Shown here: positions 13,781-22,401 of the stretch, in pieces | How positions within the stretch are numbered: the stretch's first letter is position 1 | Layout of the letters: each line of letters begins with the position of its first letter | The notes under the pieces: generated by a model | The model's database searches: none | Told to the model about the DNA's origin: nothing | What the model saw: only the letters and a program-made list of their open reading frames with translations | Translations under genes and position numbers: made by a program | Assembly: GCA_947173865.1 (NCBI GenBank) | Contig: CAMWGS010000004.1 | Coordinates: forward strand, 1-24,624 | Source: an uncultured Ruminococcus sp. | GTDB lineage: Bacteria; Bacillota; Clostridia; Oscillospirales; Ruminococcaceae | Length of the DNA stretch: 24,624 bases | Reading direction: 5' to 3'

Positions 13781-15103
13781 TTACTTTAAGAAGCCCTTAT
13801 GATGACGCATCATCATGTGGGATTCAAGTGTACGTGTTGTTTCAAGTGCAACGCTTACGGCGATAAGAACTGTAGTTCCGCCCATAGAAAGTGTTGCAAG
13901 CTGTGAATCAGCAATAGAGATAAATATCGGAATTACAGCAATAATTCCAAGGAAAAATGCACCAACAAGTGTAATCTTTGAAAGAACCCTCTGAATATAA
14001 TCAGCAGTAGGTTTGCCCGACCTGATGCCTGGAATACCACCGTTGCTCTGTCTGAGATTGTTAGCCATCTCCACAGGATTATACTGAATTGATACATAGA
14101 AATAGTTAAATGCGATGATAAGCAGGAAGTAAATCACTGCATAAGACCAGCTACGTGTGCTGAAGAAATGACAGAAGTGGTAATAGAAACCGCTTGTCTT
14201 TGTAACAGGCTTGAAAAGCTGGATAGTACTCGGAAGTGACATAAACGACATGGCAAAGATGATAGGCATAACACCGCTCATGCAAACCTTAATCGGAATA
14301 TGTGTCTTTTGTCCGCCGTACTGCTTTCTGCCGACAACACGTTTTGCATACTGGATTGGGATTCTTCTTTCAGCTTCGTTCATAAATACAACAAAGCCGA
14401 TTTCAAAAATCATGAACAATAAATATCCGATAGTTACGAATAAATATTTGCTGGGGTTCTGTTTTGTAAGTCTGATAAGCAGACCTGCATCGGTAGGAAA
14501 TCTTGCAGCGATACCTGCAAAAAGGATTATAGAAATACCGTTTCCGATACCTTTGTCACTGACACGGTTGCCCATCCATACTACCAGTAAAGCACCGGCA
14601 ACAAAACAGGCAATTATTACTGCGGCGGAGAAATACATCTGCCAACCAGAAGTATATTTCACGGCATATGCACCGTCAACTTCCATACGTTTTAGCGTAA
14701 TGTAATAAGCAAACGACATGAACACCGCAAGTGCCATTGAAACAAAAGAAGTTATCTTTTCGATTTTCTTGCGTCCTTCCTCGCCCTCATCACGCATTCG
14801 CTCGAGAGGAGGCAGTGCATAAGTAAGCAGCTGCATGATGATTGACGCATTGATAAACGGGGTAATTGACAGTGAGAATATGGTAGCCTTTGAAAGACCT
14901 CCACCTGTCATGGTATTCAGATATTCAAGGAAGTTACCTGTTCCCTCTGTGTTGAGCTTTACCCATGAACTTACTACGTCAGGGTCAAGGAACGGAACAG
15001 TTATTGCACTTCCGAATCTGAATATTACAATCATGAGTAATGTGTAAAGGAGCTTTTTACGGATTTCCGGTACTCCCCAAGCCTTTTTCAGGGTCTGAAA
15101 CAC
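13781..15103 (-). CDS. secY: Sec translocon channel subunit SecY
   Basis: SecY is the membrane pore for protein export and insertion. The 440-residue protein has about ten hydrophobic segments, the plug/lateral-gate signature GSAITVPFLDP near the N-terminus, the segment YALPPLERMRDEGEEGRKK and a cytosolic loop RIPIQYAKRVVGRKQYGG. The start is GTG, with AGGTGAT about 6 nt upstream and only 2 nt after the rplO stop. Unlike many operons it is followed directly by adk. Confidence 0.99.
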   Translation of the reverse strand: MFQTLKKAWGVPEIRKKLLYTLLMIVIFRFGSAITVPFLDPDVVSSWVKLNTEGTGNFLEYLNTMTGGGLSKATIFSLSITPFINASIIMQLLTYALPPLERMRDEGEEGRKKIEKITSFVSMALAVFMSFAYYITLKRMEVDGAYAVKYTSGWQMYFSAAVIIACFVAGALLVVWMGNRVSDKGIGNGISIILFAGIAARFPTDAGLLIRLTKQNPSKYLFVTIGYLLFMIFEIGFVVFMNEAERRIPIQYAKRVVGRKQYGGQKTHIPIKVCMSGVMPIIFAMSFMSLPSTIQLFKPVTKTSGFYYHFCHFFSTRSWSYAVIYFLLIIAFNYFYVSIQYNPVEMANNLRQSNGGIPGIRSGKPTADYIQRVLSKITLVGAFFLGIIAVIPIFISIADSQLATLSMGGTTVLIAVSVALETTRTLESHMMMRHHKGFLK

Positions 15104-15105
15104 AA

Positions 15106-15546
15106 TTACATCACCTCTGCCTTCCCGCCAGCCTTTTCGATTTTTTCGATAGCGCTCTGTGAGAATTTAGCAGCCTTTACAGTTAATTTTGCAGTAAGTT
15201 CGCCGTTTCCGAGGATTTTAACTCCGTCGTTGACTTTCTTTACAAGTCCTGATGCAACGAGAAGCTCTGTGTCTACTACAGTATCGTCCTTGAATTTATT
15301 AAGGTCTGATACGTTTACAACAGCATACTTTGTTGCAAAGATATTGTTAAAGCCTCTCTTCGGGATACGTCTTGCGAGGGGCATCTGTCCGCCCTCGAAG
15401 CCGATTCTTACACCGCCGCCAGAACGTGCGTTCTGACCCTTATGTCCCTTACCTGCAGTCTTTCCGTTTCCTGAACCATGACCTCTGCCTACACGCTTTA
15501 CAGCCTTGTTTGAATCAGGAGCGGGTGTTAACTCGTGAATTTTCAT
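15106..15546 (-). CDS. rplO: 50S ribosomal protein L15
   Basis: L15 is a late-assembly protein with an extended glycine/arginine-rich N-terminus that threads into 23S rRNA. The 146-residue product shows RVGRGHGSGNGKTAGKGHKG and FEGGQMPLARRIPKRGF. It lies between rpmD and secY, its standard location. Confidence 0.99.
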   Translation of the reverse strand: MKIHELTPAPDSNKAVKRVGRGHGSGNGKTAGKGHKGQNARSGGGVRIGFEGGQMPLARRIPKRGFNNIFATKYAVVNVSDLNKFKDDTVVDTELLVASGLVKKVNDGVKILGNGELTAKLTVKAAKFSQSAIEKIEKAGGKAEVM

Positions 15547-15567
15547 GCTTTTTGCACCTCCTTGTTT

Positions 15568-15744
15568 TTACGCTTCTGTAACCTCAATGAGGTGTGAAAT
15601 CTTGTTGATTTTGCCCTTTGTCTGCTCATTGTCGGGCTGTGTGGTTACGTCACCGATTTTCTTGAGACCGAGTGACTGAGCAGTAGCAATCTGGTCTTTC
15701 TTTCTGCCGATGAGGCTCTTAACGAGCTTGATTTCCTTTGCCAT
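15568..15744 (-). CDS. rpmD: 50S ribosomal protein L30
   Basis: Reading the gap between rpsE and rplO gives a 58-residue protein beginning MAKEIKLVKSLIGRKKDQ, with the typical L30 pattern SLGLKKIGD. Length and position match bacterial L30. GGAGGCAGTAACT precedes the ATG. Confidence 0.98.
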   Translation of the reverse strand: MAKEIKLVKSLIGRKKDQIATAQSLGLKKIGDVTTQPDNEQTKGKINKISHLIEVTEA

Positions 15745-15757
15745 AGTTACTGCCTCC

Positions 15758-16258
15758 TTAGCCTAAAATTTCCTTAACAGTCTTGCCTCTCTTTGCAGCA
15801 ACTTCCTTAGCAGAAGTGCAGGATGTAAGACCGTTAATTGTAGCTCTTACCACGTTGCAGGGGTTATTTGAACGAAGTGACTTTGTTCTGATATCCTTGA
15901 TACCTGCAACCTCGATTACAGCACGGACAGGACCGCCTGCGATAACACCTGTACCGGGTGCTGCCGGCTTCATAAGAACTCTGCCTGCACCGAATGCACC
16001 GACGATTTCGTGAGGAATTGTAGTTCCCTTAAGCGGAATCTTGACAAGGTTCTTCTTTGCATCTTCGATACCCTTGCGGATAGCGTCCGGAACTTCACCG
16101 GACTTACCGAGACCGAAGCCTACAGTACCGTTGCCGTCGCCGACTACAACGAGTGCGGAGAACTTCATGATACGTCCGCCCTTAACAGTCTTTGATACAC
16201 GGTTGATAGCAACAACCTTTTCAACGAGTTCAGGAGCCTGTGTTTCAATATTTGCCAT
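15758..16258 (-). CDS. rpsE: 30S ribosomal protein S5
   Basis: S5 lines the mRNA entry tunnel and contributes to accuracy. The 166-residue product has the N-terminal double-stranded RNA-binding part (INRVSKTVKGGRIMKFSALV) and the C-terminal part with GTGVIAGGPVRAVIE. It lies 15 nt after rplR, with GGGAGGT before the ATG. Confidence 0.99.
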   Translation of the reverse strand: MANIETQAPELVEKVVAINRVSKTVKGGRIMKFSALVVVGDGNGTVGFGLGKSGEVPDAIRKGIEDAKKNLVKIPLKGTTIPHEIVGAFGAGRVLMKPAAPGTGVIAGGPVRAVIEVAGIKDIRTKSLRSNNPCNVVRATINGLTSCTSAKEVAAKRGKTVKEILG

Positions 16259-16273
16259 TGTTTTACCTCCCTC

Positions 16274-16633
16274 TTAGAACTTTAATCCGTTTTCACGGGC
16301 ACCGTCAGCGAGTTCCTTGACACGTCCGTGATAAAGGTAGCCGCCTCTGTCGAAAACAACTTCTGTAATACCCTTGTCAGCAGCATTCTTTGCAATCATT
16401 TCGCCGACCTTGCGAGCACCTTCAACGTTTCCGCCGTTGCCCTCAAAAGCCTTATCCATGCTTGATGCGGAAGCAAGAGTAATGCCGTTTACATCGTCGA
16501 TAATCTGAGCATAAATATGCTTTGATGAACGGAACACATTGAGACGGGGACGCTCGGGAGTACCGGAGATTTTTGCACGGACTCTGCGATGTCTCTTTAA
16601 TCTTGCCTTATTGCTGTCAAATTTCTTAATCAT
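16274..16633 (-). CDS. rplR: 50S ribosomal protein L18
   Basis: L18 binds 5S rRNA in the central protuberance together with L5. The 119-residue protein shows RLKRHRRVRAKISGT, ERPRLNVFRSSKHIYAQ and the C-terminal FDRGGYLYHGRVKELADGAR. Good AAAGGAG upstream. Confidence 0.99.
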   Translation of the reverse strand: MIKKFDSNKARLKRHRRVRAKISGTPERPRLNVFRSSKHIYAQIIDDVNGITLASASSMDKAFEGNGGNVEGARKVGEMIAKNAADKGITEVVFDRGGYLYHGRVKELADGARENGLKF

Positions 16634-16652
16634 AGCAATTTGCTCCTTTTAA

Positions 16653-17198
16653 TTACTTCTTGCCCTTACCGGACTTACCTTCCTTGCGGATGATACGTTC
16701 GCCGGCATATCTGATACCCTTGCCCTTGTACGGCTCAGGCGGACGCTTTTCACGTATTTCAGCTGCAAACTGACCTACAGCCTGCTTGTCGATACCGCTT
16801 ACAACTACCTTGTTAGGCTGAGGAACATCAAGCTTGATAGCGTCTGTTTCCTCAATGACAACGGGATGTGAATAACCAAGGCTGAGAGTAACTTTTGTTC
16901 CCTGCTTGGCTGCACGGTAGCCGACACCCTCAATTTCGAGAGTCTTTGAATATCCGTTTGTAACACCCTCAACCATGTTTGCGATGAGAGTTCTTGTAAG
17001 ACCGTGAAGTGAACGATGCTTCTTGTCATCGCTGGGTCTTGTAACGTTTACCACACCTTCAGCAACCTCGATGCCGAGTTCTGTGCTGAACTGTCTTGTA
17101 AGCTCACCCTTAGGTCCCTTTACAGTGATAAGGTTGTTTTCGTTCTTAACCTCTACACCTGCGGGAACTGTAACGGGCATTCTGCCGATTCTTGACAT
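16653..17198 (-). CDS. rplF: 50S ribosomal protein L6
   Basis: L6 lies near the factor-binding stalk base. The 181-residue product begins MSRIGRMPV and ends with the signature EPYKGKGIRYAGERIIRKEGK. ATG 17198 has AAGGAGG about 9 nt upstream and gives the canonical start; the frame continues 48 nt upstream into rpsH but that extension is rejected. Confidence 0.99.
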   Translation of the reverse strand: MSRIGRMPVTVPAGVEVKNENNLITVKGPKGELTRQFSTELGIEVAEGVVNVTRPSDDKKHRSLHGLTRTLIANMVEGVTNGYSKTLEIEGVGYRAAKQGTKVTLSLGYSHPVVIEETDAIKLDVPQPNKVVVSGIDKQAVGQFAAEIREKRPPEPYKGKGIRYAGERIIRKEGKSGKGKK

Positions 17199-17211
17199 TA
17201 TGAGTTCCTCC

Positions 17212-17610
17212 TTACCAGATGTATGCGAGAACTTCGCCGCCGACATTAAGCTCTCTTGCCTTCTTGTCTGTAACGATGCCCTTTGAAGTTGAAACGATTG
17301 CGATGCCCAAACCTTTTCTTACCTTAGGCATATCTGCACAGCTTGAGTAGATACGCAGACCGGGCTTTGAAACTCTTCTGAGTCCTGTTATAACCGGTGA
17401 CTTGTTGTCGCCGTATTTGAGCGTGATTCTGATAACACCCTGCTTACCGTCCTCAATAAGCTTGAAGTCCTTTACATAGCCCTCGTCAACGAGAATCTGT
17501 GTGATGTCCTTCTTTACTCTTGAAGCGGGAACGTCAACTGTGGCGTGCTTTGCAGTATTCGCATTGCGAATTCTTGTTAAAAGATCTGCTATTGTATCAG
17601 TGATTTGCAT
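17212..17610 (-). CDS. rpsH: 30S ribosomal protein S8
   Basis: S8 binds the central domain of 16S rRNA and in E. coli represses the spc operon at rplE. The 132-residue product shows DTIADLLTRIRNA near the start and GIAIVSTSKGIVTDKKAR near the end. I see no clear S8-site mimic in the short gap before rplE here. Confidence 0.99.
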   Translation of the reverse strand: MQITDTIADLLTRIRNANTAKHATVDVPASRVKKDITQILVDEGYVKDFKLIEDGKQGVIRITLKYGDNKSPVITGLRRVSKPGLRIYSSCADMPKVRKGLGIAIVSTSKGIVTDKKARELNVGGEVLAYIW

Positions 17611-17634
17611 GCCGAATGACCTCCTTATTGTATT

Positions 17635-17820
17635 TTACCAGCTTGCCTTTTTAACACCCGGTATCTGACCGTCGTGAGCAAGTTCTCTGAAGCAGATACG
17701 GCAGATGCCGAACTTTCTGAGATATGCGTGCGGTCTGCCACAAATCTTGCATCTGTTGTATGCTCTTGTGGAATACTTGGGAGTTCTCTGCTGCTTGTTA
17801 ATCATTGCCTTCTTAGCCAT
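17635..17820 (-). CDS. rpsZ: 30S ribosomal protein S14, zinc type (type Z)
   Basis: The 61-residue form carries two CxxC pairs (C24/C27 and C40/C43 in CKICGRPH and CRICFRE) that bind zinc, the usual short S14 of Gram-positives. It ends with IPGVKKASW, diagnostic of S14. It lies between rplE and rpsH. Some annotations call it rpsN. Confidence 0.98.
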   Translation of the reverse strand: MAKKAMINKQQRTPKYSTRAYNRCKICGRPHAYLRKFGICRICFRELAHDGQIPGVKKASW

Positions 17821-17836
17821 TTTAAAACCTCCCTGA

Positions 17837-18376
17837 TTACTTGATGAACGGAGCGCCCAGAAGTGTCAGGAGCTCTTTAGCCTCTTCATCAGTTTCAGCT
17901 GTAGTGATGAAGTTGATATCCATACCTCTTACCTTATCGATTTTATCATATTCGATTTCAGGGAAGATAAGCTGTTCCTTGATACCTGTTGAGTAGTTGC
18001 CCTTGCCGTCGAAGGAATTTCCGTTGATACCTCTGAAGTCACGAACACGAGGGAAAGCAACATTGAAGAGCTTATCCACGAATTCGTACATCTTTTCACT
18101 TCTGAGTGTAACCTTAACGCCTATCGGCATTCCCTCACGAAGCTTGAAGTTAGCGACAGACTTCTTGGCTCTGCATACTACCGGCTTCTGACCTGTGATA
18201 GCTGCGAGGTCAGTCATGATAGCGTCGATAACCTTAGCGTTGTCCTTTGCTTCGCCTGCACCGACATTGATAACAACCTTGTCGAGCTTCGGAATCTGCA
18301 TAACGCTCTTGTAGCCGAACTTCTTCATGAGTGCAGGAGCAACGTCGCTAACGTAATAATCTTTTAATCTTGCCAT
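17837..18376 (-). CDS. rplE: 50S ribosomal protein L5
   Basis: L5 binds 5S rRNA and contacts S13 and P-site tRNA. The 179-residue protein shows IPKLDKVVINVGAGEA, TGQKPV and FPRVRDFRGI, and ends LLTLLGAPFIK. AAAGGAG precedes the ATG; it lies 18 nt after rplX. Confidence 0.99.
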   Translation of the reverse strand: MARLKDYYVSDVAPALMKKFGYKSVMQIPKLDKVVINVGAGEAKDNAKVIDAIMTDLAAITGQKPVVCRAKKSVANFKLREGMPIGVKVTLRSEKMYEFVDKLFNVAFPRVRDFRGINGNSFDGKGNYSTGIKEQLIFPEIEYDKIDKVRGMDINFITTAETDEEAKELLTLLGAPFIK

Positions 18377-18394
18377 TGTCGTTTCTCCTTTATA

Positions 18395-18736
18395 TTATTC
18401 AAAAGACTTTCCGCACTTCTTGCAAGCACGGAACTTCTTGCCGTCCTCAATAACGTGACCTACTCTTGTAGGCTTGTTGCACTTGGGACAAACGAGCTGA
18501 ACCTTTGAAGCGTAAACAGGAGCTTCTGTCTTTACGATTCCGCCCTTTTCGCCCATTCTTGTAGGCTTTACGTGCTTTGTGATAATGTTGATTCCCTCAA
18601 CGATTACCTTGTCTTCCTTGGGGCTTACTTCAAGAACCTTGCCGGTCTTTCTGTCGCCCTTGCTGTCGTACTTATCCTCGTACTTACCGGTGAGAAGGAT
18701 AACAGTGTCACCGGTTTTAACGTGTACTTTGCTCAT
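18395..18736 (-). CDS. rplX: 50S ribosomal protein L24 with C-terminal zinc ribbon
   Basis: L24 initiates 50S assembly near the tunnel exit. The KOW motif is in the N-terminal half, and KTGKVLEVSPKEDKVIVEGIN is characteristic. At 113 residues it is longer than the usual ~103: an extra KYEDKYDSKGDRK-like insertion sits at about 18-30. The C-terminus has C83, C86, C105 and C108, a probable zinc ribbon found in many Gram-positive L24 proteins. GGAGG is about 12 nt before the ATG, slightly far. Confidence 0.98.
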   Translation of the reverse strand: MSKVHVKTGDTVILLTGKYEDKYDSKGDRKTGKVLEVSPKEDKVIVEGINIITKHVKPTRMGEKGGIVKTEAPVYASKVQLVCPKCNKPTRVGHVIEDGKKFRACKKCGKSFE

Positions 18737-18754
18737 AATCGAATGACACCTCCA

Positions 18755-19123
18755 TTAAAGAACTTCCGGAGCAAGGCTGAGAATCTTTGTATATTCCTTT
18801 TCACGCAGTTCCTTGGCAACTGGTCCAAAGATACGTGTGCCTTTCGGGTTCTTGTCTTCCTTGATAATAACAGCAGCGTTCTCATCGAAACGGATATAAG
18901 TACCGTCTTCTCTTCTGAGACCCTTTGCTGAACGAACGATAACTGCCTTTACAACATCGCCCTTCTTTACAACGCCTCCGGGTGTTGCTTTCTTAACGGA
19001 AGCAACTACTACATCGCCGATATTTGCATATCTTCTGCGTGTACCTCCCAGAACTCTGATACACATAAGTTCCTTAGCACCTGTGTTATCAGCGACTTTA
19101 AGATAAGTCTGCATCTGTATCAC
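18755..19123 (-). CDS. rplN: 50S ribosomal protein L14
   Basis: L14 forms intersubunit bridges and is the docking site for silencing factor RsfS. The 122-residue product shows LKVADNTGAKELMCIRVLGG and the C-terminal GTRIFGPVAKELR. The start is GTG, with GGAGG 8 nt upstream. Confidence 0.99.
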   Translation of the reverse strand: MIQMQTYLKVADNTGAKELMCIRVLGGTRRRYANIGDVVVASVKKATPGGVVKKGDVVKAVIVRSAKGLRREDGTYIRFDENAAVIIKEDKNPKGTRIFGPVAKELREKEYTKILSLAPEVL

Positions 19124-19163
19124 AGCGAGTTCCTCCTTTCAAGCTTAAAAGCTTCTATAAAAA

Positions 19164-19424
19164 TTACTTAGCCTTTTCAATGATAGTTGTAACACGCCAT
19201 CTCTTGTCCTTGGAAAGCGGACGTGTTTCCATAACTTCAACACGGTCGCCGATTCTGCACTCATTGTTTTCATCGTGAGCCTTGAGCTTGACGGTACGCT
19301 TAATGATTTTCTTATAAAGCGGGTGTTTAACGTTATCAACGATAGCAACTACGACGGTCTTATCCATCTTATCGCTTACAACCTTACCTACTCTTGTTTT
19401 TCTAAGGTTTCTCTCAGCAGACAT
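19164..19424 (-). CDS. rpsQ: 30S ribosomal protein S17
   Basis: S17 is a primary 16S rRNA-binding OB-fold protein. The 86-residue product shows RKTRVGKVVSDKMDKTVVV and a middle with GDRVEVMETRPLSKDKRW. GGGAGG lies about 9 nt before the ATG. Confidence 0.99.
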   Translation of the reverse strand: MSAERNLRKTRVGKVVSDKMDKTVVVAIVDNVKHPLYKKIIKRTVKLKAHDENNECRIGDRVEVMETRPLSKDKRWRVTTIIEKAK

Positions 19425-19443
19425 TAGCTAAATCCTCCCTTTC

Positions 19444-19644
19444 TTACTGCTCGGCATTAAGTTCTGCTGCACGCAGAGTTGTCTTAATGCGGGCAATATC
19501 CTTCTTTACAGCCCTTAAACGTGCTGTATTGTCAAGCTGGTTGATTGCAAGCTGAAAGCGGAGCGCAAAAAGCTCTTCCTTTAAGCTTGTGAGTTTTTCG
19601 TTCAGCTCATCAACAGACATTTCTCTGATTTCTGATGCCTTCAT
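19444..19644 (-). CDS. rpmC: 50S ribosomal protein L29
   Basis: L29 lies at the tunnel exit and helps dock trigger factor and SRP. The 66-residue, all-helical product shows LFALRFQLAINQLDNTARL. Its ATG shares one base with the rplP stop (TAATG), so translation is coupled. Confidence 0.99.
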   Translation of the reverse strand: MKASEIREMSVDELNEKLTSLKEELFALRFQLAINQLDNTARLRAVKKDIARIKTTLRAAELNAEQ

Positions 19645-20069
19645 TACTGCTCCACCTCCTGCTCTGCTTTAGTAACGAACTTGCACTTGATAGGAAGCTT
19701 GTGCATAGCGAGACGCATAGCTTCTCTTGCGGTTTCCTCCGGAACTCCCTTGATTTCAAAGAGAACTCTGCCGGGCTTAACTACTGCAACCCAGTATTCC
19801 GGTGAACCTTTACCTGAACCCATTCGGGTTTCAGCAGGCTTTTCTGTGATTGGCTTGTCAGGGAATATCTTAATCCATACCTGACCGCCTCTCTTTATAT
19901 AACGTGTCATAGCGATACGGGCAGACTCAATCTGATTGGAAGTAATCCAAGCAGGTTCAAGTGCCTGAAGACCGAAATCACCATAAGTCACTTTATTGCC
20001 TCTGTATGCCTTACCCTTCAGACGTCCTCTGTGGACTCTGCGGTACTTAACTCTTTTTGGAAGCAGCAT
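19644..20069 (-). CDS. rplP: 50S ribosomal protein L16
   Basis: L16 organises the A-site region of the large subunit. The 141-residue product begins MLLPKRVKYRRVHRGR and has RMGSGKGSPEYWVAVVKPGR. Both ends overlap neighbours by one base: start with the rpsC stop, stop with the rpmC start. Confidence 0.99.
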   Translation of the reverse strand: MLLPKRVKYRRVHRGRLKGKAYRGNKVTYGDFGLQALEPAWITSNQIESARIAMTRYIKRGGQVWIKIFPDKPITEKPAETRMGSGKGSPEYWVAVVKPGRVLFEIKGVPEETAREAMRLAMHKLPIKCKFVTKAEQEVEQ

Positions 20070-20854
20070 TACTGGTTACCTCCTTCTCTTCTTGAATCAC
20101 GGTTGAAATTTCTTCCGCCACGTCTGTTTCCGTCACGTCTGTCATCACGGCGACGACGGTCATTGTTTCTGGAATCGTTCTTTCTTTCAACCTTTTCTCT
20201 CTTTTCGGCCGCCTTGGCAGCGTCGCCCTTGAGAACTTCGCCCTTGTAAATCCAAACCTTTACGCCGAGCTTTCCGTAAGTTGTATCAGCTTCTGCAAAA
20301 CCGTAGTCAATGTCTGCACGGATTGTCTGAAGCGGAATAGTACCTTCATGATAGCTTTCGCTTCTTGCAATTTCAGCTCCGGCAAGTCTGCCTGAAACCT
20401 TAACTTTGATACCCTTTGCACCAAGACGCATTGTTCTGCCGATTGACTGCTTCATAGCTCTTCTGAAAGATACTCTGTTCTCGAGGTCGAGAGCAATCTT
20501 TTCAGCAACGAGCTGAGCGTCCATGTCAGGCTGCTTTACCTCGATGATGTTGATAAACACCTGCTTATTCATCATCTTTTCAAGCTGAGCTCTGAGTTTT
20601 TCGATTTCTGCACCGCCTCTGCCGATAACGATACCTGGCTTAGCACAGTGAATGTGGATTCTTACCTTGTCGGCGAAACGCTCGATTTCGATTCTGGGAA
20701 CACCAGCAGCATATAAATTCTTCTTAATGAAGTTACGAACGTTGTAGTCTTCAACGAGGTTACAGCCGAACTCTGCCTTATTGGCATACCAGCGAGAATC
20801 CCAATCCTTAATAACGCCGACACGAAGACCGTGCGGATTAACCTTCTGTCCCAT
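20069..20854 (-). CDS. rpsC: 30S ribosomal protein S3 with arginine-rich C-terminal tail
   Basis: S3 lines the mRNA entry channel and takes part in helicase activity. The core is standard: MGQKVNPHGLRVGV at the start, a type II KH domain with GRGG at 78-81, and DIDYGFAEADTTYGKLGVKVW. At 261 residues it exceeds the usual ~218-220. Residues from about 211 form a disordered tail rich in Arg, Asp, Asn and Gly with RGG-like repeats. The tail is encoded in frame, with no sign of frameshift, and the stop overlaps rplP by one base. Confidence 0.99.
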   Translation of the reverse strand: MGQKVNPHGLRVGVIKDWDSRWYANKAEFGCNLVEDYNVRNFIKKNLYAAGVPRIEIERFADKVRIHIHCAKPGIVIGRGGAEIEKLRAQLEKMMNKQVFINIIEVKQPDMDAQLVAEKIALDLENRVSFRRAMKQSIGRTMRLGAKGIKVKVSGRLAGAEIARSESYHEGTIPLQTIRADIDYGFAEADTTYGKLGVKVWIYKGEVLKGDAAKAAEKREKVERKNDSRNNDRRRRDDRRDGNRRGGRNFNRDSRREGGNQ

Positions 20855-20873
20855 TAATCAGACCTCCTTGGGA

Positions 20874-21209
20874 TTATTCTTTTTCTTTAAGAACAACTGT
20901 GATGTGTGATGTTCTCTTTAAAATTCTGTATGCTCTGCCCTGAGCTCTTGGCATGATTCTCTTCATTACAGGGCCGGGTGTCACGAAACACTCGGATACA
21001 ACGAGATTATCTTTATCCATGCTGAAATTGTTTTCAGCATTTGCCTGAGCGGACTTTACAAGCTTTGCAACGATAGGACTTGCAGCCTTCGGAGTCAAAT
21101 CCAAAGTAGCCAAAGCGATGTCAACAGGCTTGTTTCTGATAAGGTCCAGAACAATCTGTACTTTTCTGGGTGATATGCGAGCATTTCTTAAATAAGCTCT
21201 TGCCTCCAT
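20874..21209 (-). CDS. rplV: 50S ribosomal protein L22
   Basis: L22's beta-hairpin lines the exit tunnel constriction. The 111-residue product shows RISPRKVQIVLDLIRNKPV and the hairpin region MKRIMPRAQGRAYRILKRTSHI. It lies between rpsS and rpsC. Confidence 0.99.
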   Translation of the reverse strand: MEARAYLRNARISPRKVQIVLDLIRNKPVDIALATLDLTPKAASPIVAKLVKSAQANAENNFSMDKDNLVVSECFVTPGPVMKRIMPRAQGRAYRILKRTSHITVVLKEKE

Positions 21210-21229
21210 TTGACAACTCCTCCTTCCGC

Positions 21230-21514
21230 TTATTTCTTACCGTTGTTTGATGTTTTTGAACCGGCATGACCCTTGTAGGTTCTTGTAGGTGCAAACTCGC
21301 CGAGCTTGTGACCAACCATATCTTCTGTTACATATACCGGAACGTGCTTGCGTCCGTCATGAACAGCAAATGTGTGACCTACGAAATCAGGGAAAATTGT
21401 TGAAGAACGGCTCCAAGTTTTGAGAACCTTCTTTTCTCCTGCCTCGTTCATAGCGACAACCCTCTTCAGAAGAACGTCCTGCACATAAGGGCCTTTTTTA
21501 ATGCTTCTACTCAT
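21230..21514 (-). CDS. rpsS: 30S ribosomal protein S19
   Basis: S19 binds the 16S rRNA head with S13. The 94-residue product begins MSRSIKKGPYVQ and shows WSRSSTIFPDFVGHTFAVHDG and KLGEFAPTRTYKGHAG. GGAGG is just upstream of the ATG. Confidence 0.99.
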   Translation of the reverse strand: MSRSIKKGPYVQDVLLKRVVAMNEAGEKKVLKTWSRSSTIFPDFVGHTFAVHDGRKHVPVYVTEDMVGHKLGEFAPTRTYKGHAGSKTSNNGKK

Positions 21515-21535
21515 TAATCAGTTCCTCCTTTCAGA

Positions 21536-22369
21536 TTACTTGCCGTTACGACGTTTTACGATGAACTTGTCTGTTCTGTTATGAGCCTTACGTGTCTTGT
21601 AACCAAGAGCGGGCTTGCCCCAAGGTGTTACAGGTCCGGGACGACCGACAGGTGACTTACCTTCACCACCACCGTGCGGGTGGTCGCATGGGTTCATTAC
21701 AGAACCTCTTACAGTAGGTCTCCAGCCCATATTACGAACTCTACCAGCTTTACCGTAATTTACGTTTTCGTGGTCAATGTTTGAAACCTGACCGACAGCA
21801 GCTTTACAGCCAATCGGAACTTTTCTCATTTCGCCCGAGGGAAGTCTGATAAGAGCATATGAACCTTCCTTACCCATAAGCTGTGCCTGATTTCCTGCAC
21901 TTCTTACAAGCTGTGCACCCTTGCCGGGATAAAGCTCAATAGCGTGGATAAATGTACCAACAGGAATATCTTCAAGCTTGAGAGCGTTACCAGGCTTGAT
22001 ATCAGCCTCAGGACCGGACTCAATCTTGTCGCCAACTTTAAGACCGTTGGGAGCGAGGATATATCTCTTTTCGCCGTCCTCGTACTGAACGAGAGCGATG
22101 AAAGCACTTCTGTTGGGGTCATATTCGAGTGTAAGAACTGTAGCAACTACATTGTCCTTATCACGCTTGAAATCGATAACACGGTACTTCCTTCTGTTAC
22201 CGCCGCCTCTGTGGCGTACTGTAATTCTGCCGTAGCTGTTTCTCCCCGACTTCTTCTTCATTGGTTCGAGAAGGCTTTTCTCCGGCTCAACCTTTGACAG
22301 AACCGAGTAATCAGTAACAGTCATCTGACGTCTCGACGGTGTCGTAGGCTTGTAGCTTTTAATAGCCAT
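21536..22369 (-). CDS. rplB: 50S ribosomal protein L2
   Basis: L2 is essential for subunit association and the peptidyl-transferase region. The 277-residue product begins MAIKSYKPTTPSRRQMT and has the near-invariant VMNPCDHPHGGGEGKSPVGR near the active-site-proximal histidine. The 76-nt gap before it (22370-22445) has two hairpins. Confidence 0.99.
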   Translation of the reverse strand: MAIKSYKPTTPSRRQMTVTDYSVLSKVEPEKSLLEPMKKKSGRNSYGRITVRHRGGGNRRKYRVIDFKRDKDNVVATVLTLEYDPNRSAFIALVQYEDGEKRYILAPNGLKVGDKIESGPEADIKPGNALKLEDIPVGTFIHAIELYPGKGAQLVRSAGNQAQLMGKEGSYALIRLPSGEMRKVPIGCKAAVGQVSNIDHENVNYGKAGRVRNMGWRPTVRGSVMNPCDHPHGGGEGKSPVGRPGPVTPWGKPALGYKTRKAHNRTDKFIVKRRNGK

Positions 22370-22401
22370 TTATTTCACTCCTTAAAAAATGCGTTTTTTG
22401 C

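Noticed and set aside
19138..19160. AAGCTT repeated twice before the rplN ribosome binding site, as a possible hairpin
   Set aside because: The best stem is only 5 bp with a 4-nt loop and no further support, so it is not distinguishable from chance.
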